Below, piece after piece: positions 15,298 to 18,444 of a stretch of DNA of 18,444 nucleotides. Both the position numbers and the translations under genes were made by a program. Where the stretch lies: assembly GCA_963610315.1 (NCBI GenBank), contig CAVDMV010000025.1, forward strand, positions 1-18,444, in the 5' to 3' direction. Origin of the DNA: UBA3210 sp963610315. Lineage in GTDB: Bacteria; Bacillota_I; Bacilli_A; RFN20; CAG-449. The stretch's first letter is position 1; each line of letters begins with the position of its first letter. The notes below the pieces were generated by a model, which ran no database searches, was not told the DNA's origin, and saw only the letters and a program-made list of their open reading frames with translations.

Positions 15298-15625
15298 AAT
15301 CTGAACCTCTAGATTTATCTTCAATAAATATTCTTAATCGATTTAATACATCTTGAATAGTTAGGTAAATTGCATTATTAACATTGGTAATTTCATTTTC
15401 TTCATCAGCTTCAAAGACAACTAAATGATTTTCTTTTACAATTTTATTTATTTCATTAATGACATCATCATATCTTTCTTCATAATGAAGTTTAACTCCT
15501 TGAAGTTGAAGATAGAAACTAGGCTCAATATAGAAACGATCTTTATTTTCATATTCAAAACAAGGAATAAATTTATTCTTTTCATCGACTATTCTTTTTA
15601 AGTCTTTCCATTCTATGTATTCCAT
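15287..15625 (-). CDS. Small cytoplasmic protein of unknown function, upstream of the HAD phosphatase
   Basis: A 112-residue protein. The ATG at 15625 is preferred over an in-frame TTG at 15643 because GGAGG lies between them, eight bases before the ATG. The protein is charged, with no signal peptide or membrane segment. Predicted by eye: an N-terminal helix (EYIEWKDLKRIVDEKN), two strands (FIPCFEY, RFYIEPSFYLQLQG), a helix (DDVINEINKIVKEN), a strand (LVVFEA) and a C-terminal helix (YLTIQDVLNRLRIFIED). I do not recognise the family. Its end overlaps the phosphatase start, which suggests the two proteins are used together, but no partner function is known. Confidence 0.75.
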   Translation of the reverse strand: MEYIEWKDLKRIVDEKNKFIPCFEYENKDRFYIEPSFYLQLQGVKLHYEERYDDVINEINKIVKENHLVVFEADEENEITNVNNAIYLTIQDVLNRLRIFIEDKSRGSDYGD

Positions 15626-15647
15626 AAATTTGCCTCCAAACAATATA

Positions 15648-15676
15648 AATATAGCCTAATTTTTACGATTTTTCAC
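15648..15676 (-). promoter_or_regulatory. Candidate promoter of the small-protein/HAD operon
   Basis: On the minus strand, GTGAAA (15671-15676), a 17-bp spacer and TATATT (15648-15653) lie 23 bp before the ATG. The match is moderate (4/6 and 5/6). The remaining stretch to about 15860 is A/T-rich and shows no gene. Confidence 0.4.
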
Positions 15677-15862
15677 GATAAATATAATTTGTGTTTATTA
15701 TTTTTATTTTATAAGTAACAAAAATGCCTTAAATGTACTTTTAGTAAAATTTAGCCATCTTGCGAAAAAATTAAAATTGATTTATTATATAAGTGGATAT
15801 TTTCGCGTTTTTTTTACGTTAATTAATTAGATATTTATGAGAAACGAAAAAAGTTATGTCAA

Positions 15863-15907
15863 TGTAAGCGCTCTTAATTTGAGATAAAACTTACTTTATG
15901 GCATAAT
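15863..15907 (+). promoter_or_regulatory. Promoter with upstream near-consensus cre box
   Basis: -35 TTGAGA (15879-15884), 17-bp spacer and -10 CATAAT (15902-15907), again with TATGG before the -10. Just upstream, TGTAAGCGCTCTTA (15863-15876) matches 13 of 14 positions of the CcpA site consensus TGWNANCGNTNWCA. A cre box upstream of the -35 is, in Bacillus-type genomes, a position compatible with activation by CcpA; whether this organism has CcpA is unknown from the window. Confidence 0.5.
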
Positions 15908-15941
15908 AACTATGCGAAAAAAATAAAATGGAGGTAATTGA

Positions 15942-17243
15942 ATGAAAATCACAGTTATTGGAATGGATTTCGTTGGACTTGTTAATGCAGTTGGCTTCGC
16001 AGAAAAAGGACATCAAGTTTTTGCTCTTGATTCTGATAAAAAGAAAATCGCGGCGTTAAGAAGAAACGAAGTAATTAAAAATGAACCTAAGTTAGAAGAG
16101 TATCTTTCAAAAAATGATGTTAATATCCGTTTTACTTCTGAATATCGTGACTCAATCTATGATACTAATTGTTTAATGTTCTGTACTGAATTAAAAGAAA
16201 GTGAACCAGGTATCTTAGATATGGCTCCTTTATATAATGTTATTAAAGAAGCATGTAAATATATCAATCAAGATGTAACTGTTATTTTAAGAACTACAGT
16301 TCCAGTTGGAACTAACCGTGCAGTTAAAGAATACATGGAAACTTGCTTAGAACATAAATTCAAAGTCGATGTTGTTTCTAACCCTGAATTCTTATCACAA
16401 GGCACTGCGATGAAAGATATGTTAACACCTGCTCGTATTGTTGTTGGTGTTTCAACTAATAATGCAAAATCAGTTATGAAAGAACTTTATTCAGGTTTTG
16501 ATGCACCATTACTCGTCGTTTCTCCTGAATCTGCAGAATTAATTAAATATGCCGCGAATGCTTATCTTGCAGTTAAATTATCTTATATCAATGAAATTGC
16601 AGACTTATGTGATAAAGTTGGCGCAGATATTCAACAAGTTAGCTTCGGTATTGGTCTAGATACTAGAATTGGTAACAAATATCTTTCTTCAGGTGTTGGT
16701 TTCGGTGGCCCAAGTATTCCTCAAGATACTAGAGTATTACAAGAACTCGCGAAAGAAAACGATGTTGCTTTATCAATTGTTAATTCGGCATATAAAGTAA
16801 ATGATGATCGTCCAAATGCTTTAATTAAGAAGATTAATGAAGTTACAGGTGGATGTACAGGAAGAAAATTTGCAGTCTTAGGTTTATCATATAAAGGTAA
16901 TGCAGAAGACATTAGAGAATCACCTGCTTTCAAGGTAATTGAAAGATTACTCGCTGAAGAAGCTAAAGTTGTCGCTTATGATTCAGTCGCGACAAGCGCT
17001 GCAGCATTTAGAAAAAAGATGAAATCTGATCAACACTTAACTTATGCAATCACTTTAGAAGAAGCATTAAGAACATGTGATTATGCAATTTTCTTAAATG
17101 ACTCAGAAGAATTTAGAAAATTAACAGACGCGCAAATTTGTGAATATATGAAACGCCCAACTGTCTTTGATGGTAAAGCAGTATTAAATCCAAATAATTA
17201 TCCTAATGTTGCTTATTACGCGATTGGTAAAAAAACTAGATAA
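15942..17243 (+). CDS. UDP-glucose/nucleotide-sugar dehydrogenase homologue lacking the catalytic cysteine
   Basis: A 433-residue protein, TGGAGGT before the ATG. It aligns over its whole length with UDP-glucose 6-dehydrogenases: NAD-binding Rossmann start, TTVPVGTN (118-125), NPEFL (147-151), ESAELIKYAANAYLAVKLSYINE (196-218), GLDTRIG (238-244), and the C-terminal UDP-binding domain with VLGLSYKGN and DIRESPA. But key positions differ. The catalytic motif GSCFPKD is GPSIPQD (256-262): Cys becomes Ser258 and Lys becomes Gln261. The second family Glu after NPEFL is Gln153. The dinucleotide loop G-x-G-x-x-G is G-M-D-F-V-G (7-12), with Asp in place of a Gly, and the V-G-TP loop near residue 80 reads FCTEL. 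Lys202, Asn206 and Asp262 remain. The fold is certain; normal two-step oxidation to UDP-glucuronate is doubtful. It is a single-gene transcript with a good promoter and terminator. Confidence 0.88.
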   Translation: MKITVIGMDFVGLVNAVGFAEKGHQVFALDSDKKKIAALRRNEVIKNEPKLEEYLSKNDVNIRFTSEYRDSIYDTNCLMFCTELKESEPGILDMAPLYNVIKEACKYINQDVTVILRTTVPVGTNRAVKEYMETCLEHKFKVDVVSNPEFLSQGTAMKDMLTPARIVVGVSTNNAKSVMKELYSGFDAPLLVVSPESAELIKYAANAYLAVKLSYINEIADLCDKVGADIQQVSFGIGLDTRIGNKYLSSGVGFGGPSIPQDTRVLQELAKENDVALSIVNSAYKVNDDRPNALIKKINEVTGGCTGRKFAVLGLSYKGNAEDIRESPAFKVIERLLAEEAKVVAYDSVATSAAAFRKKMKSDQHLTYAITLEEALRTCDYAIFLNDSEEFRKLTDAQICEYMKRPTVFDGKAVLNPNNYPNVAYYAIGKKTR

Positions 17244-17249
17244 AACATT

Positions 17250-17276
17250 AACTACGTCGAAAGACGTAGTTTTTTT
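17250..17276 (+). terminator. Terminator of the nucleotide-sugar dehydrogenase homologue
   Basis: Perfect 9-bp stem AACTACGTC / GACGTAGTT with a GAAA loop, followed by a T-run. Confidence 0.9.
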
Positions 17277-17307
17277 GTGAATAATTTTAAAGTTAAAATT
17301 TTTGACA

Positions 17308-17340
17308 CAAAAAAAGAAGTTCGAATTAACGAACTTCTTT
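17308..17340 (-). terminator. Terminator of the tri-part membrane protein gene
   Basis: Perfect 11-bp stem AAAGAAGTTCG (17313-17323) / CGAACTTCTTT (17330-17340), T-run on the minus strand. It stands back to back with the plus-strand terminator 32 bp away. Confidence 0.88.
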
Positions 17341-17343
17341 TCT

Positions 17344-18348
17344 TTATTCATTATCAGGTCTAGAAGCTTTCATTCCTAAGAATGTTGATCTTAAGCCGAT
17401 ACAGAGAACGAAACCAATTTGAGCGAACATTGTCATGAAGAAACCTAATGCCATACCAATAATCGCTGGTGATAAGCTTGAGAAACAAACAATCTTGAAT
17501 GCTTGTACGTAATTAAGTTTAACACCTTGAGAAGATTTTAATCTTGTTAAGATCATAATGAGTAATGATACGATTAATACAATACCAGCATTAATACCTG
17601 TTAAGATACCAAGATTAATCCATAATGTATTATATTTAACTGATAAATATTCTTTATTTAATAATTCAGTCCAATTTGTAACTGCAGTAGTATAACTTTC
17701 TCCATATAATGTAGTAAAGTCTGTTCCTTTTGCGTCTTTATGGAAACCAGTAATAGTTGCGTTTGCAGTCGCTAAAGTTGTAACAGAAGCTTTATCTTCA
17801 CTTAAAGTATTTGTTGCAGTATTTAAATATGTTCCTAAGAAGAGGTTATCTTCTGTAATAATTAAATATGAACGTGGAGTCGCGGAAACTTGTCCATTAA
17901 GTTCATGACATCCATATGCATACATCTTTTGGAAGTCAGCTGCATTACTAGAAGAACAAATTCTAACTGCGAGAACTTCTTTATCGATGTCAACTCCGTC
18001 TTTAGTTTGTTTGACGTAAACGATATATTCTTTACTACCATCTGCGAAATGAGAAGCATCAACATCTACTTTACCATTTTCATCAATCTTTAATGAGACG
18101 TTATCTTTATTATCAGATAAGTACTTAGAGAAAACGACTAATGAATTATCTAAACCAGCATTATTAGATGCGCTTATTGCTCCACCTCCGTTAGTGTTCA
18201 TGACGCTTACAAAGATTGGTACTAAAGCAATTATTAAAGATATAAATAATACTATGAAAGCTGATAAGTATGAATGTTCTTCTGATTCATCAATTAATTT
18301 ACGGTTAGAAAATAAACCGATACCTAGAAATTTTAGAAATTTTTTCAT
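17344..18348 (-). CDS. Membrane protein with large extracytoplasmic domain (possibly DUF1189-like)
   Basis: A 334-residue protein with AAAGGAAAA before the ATG. One hydrophobic helix at about 28-50 follows a basic cytoplasmic N-terminus (MKKFLKFLGIGLFSNRKL); residues about 51-240 form a hydrophilic, Ser/Thr/Asn-rich external domain with a Cys pair (131, 147) that could form a disulfide; helices follow at about 243-268, 284-304 and 307-326. The arrangement of first helix, external domain and a C-terminal block with LNYVQAFKIVCFSSLSPAII recalls DUF1189 membrane proteins, where a Y-x-x-x-F-K-x-x-x-Y/F-S-x-x-P segment precedes the last helices. This match is weak and from memory. No enzymatic motif is seen. 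It is a single-gene transcript with its own promoter and terminator. Confidence 0.75.
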   Translation of the reverse strand: MKKFLKFLGIGLFSNRKLIDESEEHSYLSAFIVLFISLIIALVPIFVSVMNTNGGGAISASNNAGLDNSLVVFSKYLSDNKDNVSLKIDENGKVDVDASHFADGSKEYIVYVKQTKDGVDIDKEVLAVRICSSSNAADFQKMYAYGCHELNGQVSATPRSYLIITEDNLFLGTYLNTATNTLSEDKASVTTLATANATITGFHKDAKGTDFTTLYGESYTTAVTNWTELLNKEYLSVKYNTLWINLGILTGINAGIVLIVSLLIMILTRLKSSQGVKLNYVQAFKIVCFSSLSPAIIGMALGFFMTMFAQIGFVLCIGLRSTFLGMKASRPDNE

Positions 18349-18371
18349 TGTTAAATTTTCCTTTCTTAAAA

Positions 18372-18400
18372 ATAATATAGTATATATTATTCTTTTTCAA
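18372..18400 (-). promoter_or_regulatory. Promoter of the DUF1189-like gene
   Basis: On the minus strand, -35 TTGAAA (18395-18400), exact 17-bp spacer, -10 TATTAT (18372-18377), 23 bp before the start codon. Confidence 0.65.
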
Positions 18401-18434
18401 GAAAAAAGCATTTATATCAAAGATATAAACGCTT
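18401..18434 (-). terminator. Terminator of a minus-strand gene beyond the right edge
   Basis: Stem of 12 pairs with one A/C mismatch (AAGCaTTTATATC / GATATAAAcGCTT, 18406-18434), AAA loop, with TTTTTT after the stem on the minus strand. It implies a minus-strand gene ending just right of the window. Confidence 0.65.
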
Positions 18435-18444
18435 AAAAAGGGCT

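Noticed and set aside
1..18444. tRNA genes, CRISPR arrays, insertion sequences, prophage genes
   Set aside because: No T-loop-like GGTTCGAATCC motifs, regularly spaced repeats, transposase motifs or terminal inverted repeats were seen.

Overview
The window is AT-rich (roughly 30% GC by eye) with short intergenic gaps, AGGAGG-type ribosome binding sites and U-tailed hairpin terminators. This points to a low-GC Gram-positive relative, most like an uncultured Bacilli or Mollicutes-type gut lineage. Tryptophan is always TGG. TGA occurs as a stop at 1140-1142 and never inside a convincing gene, so the standard bacterial code (table 11) fits better than the mycoplasma code. No tRNA, rRNA, CRISPR array, transposase or phage gene was seen.

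Layout: (1) 1-1680, plus strand: the 3' part of a surface-type protein with a PPC-like beta domain, then two overlapping paralogous membrane-anchored proteins, closed by a clear terminator. (2) 1694-6937, plus: promoter, CtpE-like P-type cation ATPase, iron-type (YqhD/Bdh-like) alcohol dehydrogenase, an M50-protease-like membrane protein without its zinc site, and a small frameshifted membrane/coiled-coil gene, ending in a bidirectional terminator. (3) 6936-10753, minus: a 1257-residue protein with the layout of DUF4011-helicase-nuclease proteins but without the ATPase and nuclease signatures. (4) 10777-12516, minus: a secreted, mostly helical protein of unknown function behind a promoter region rich in GTTAC/GTAAC motifs. 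(5) 12674-13210, minus: a four-helix membrane protein. (6) 13343-13876, plus: a solo FchA-like cyclodeaminase-fold protein, followed by 572 bp without a recognisable gene. (7) 14449-15676, minus: a small unknown protein and a Cof-type HAD phosphatase with overlapping ends. (8) 15863-17276, plus: a nucleotide-sugar dehydrogenase homologue lacking its catalytic cysteine, behind a good promoter and a near-consensus cre box. (9) 17308-18400, minus: a membrane protein with a large extracytoplasmic domain. The right edge holds the terminator of a minus-strand gene lying beyond the window.

The most unusual feature is that three long, intact, well-expressed-looking genes (the M50-like, DUF4011-helicase-like and UDP-glucose-dehydrogenase-like proteins) keep the recognisable fold signatures of enzymes but have lost their active-site residues. 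They look like maintained pseudoenzymes rather than decaying genes. A second genome-style signal is an excess of CGCG: 29 sites against about 8 expected, with all 27 sites inside intact genes in the phase NNC|GCG.

Functional links between the genes are mostly inference. The ATPase, alcohol dehydrogenase and M50-like genes are packed as one operon, but no shared pathway is evident.
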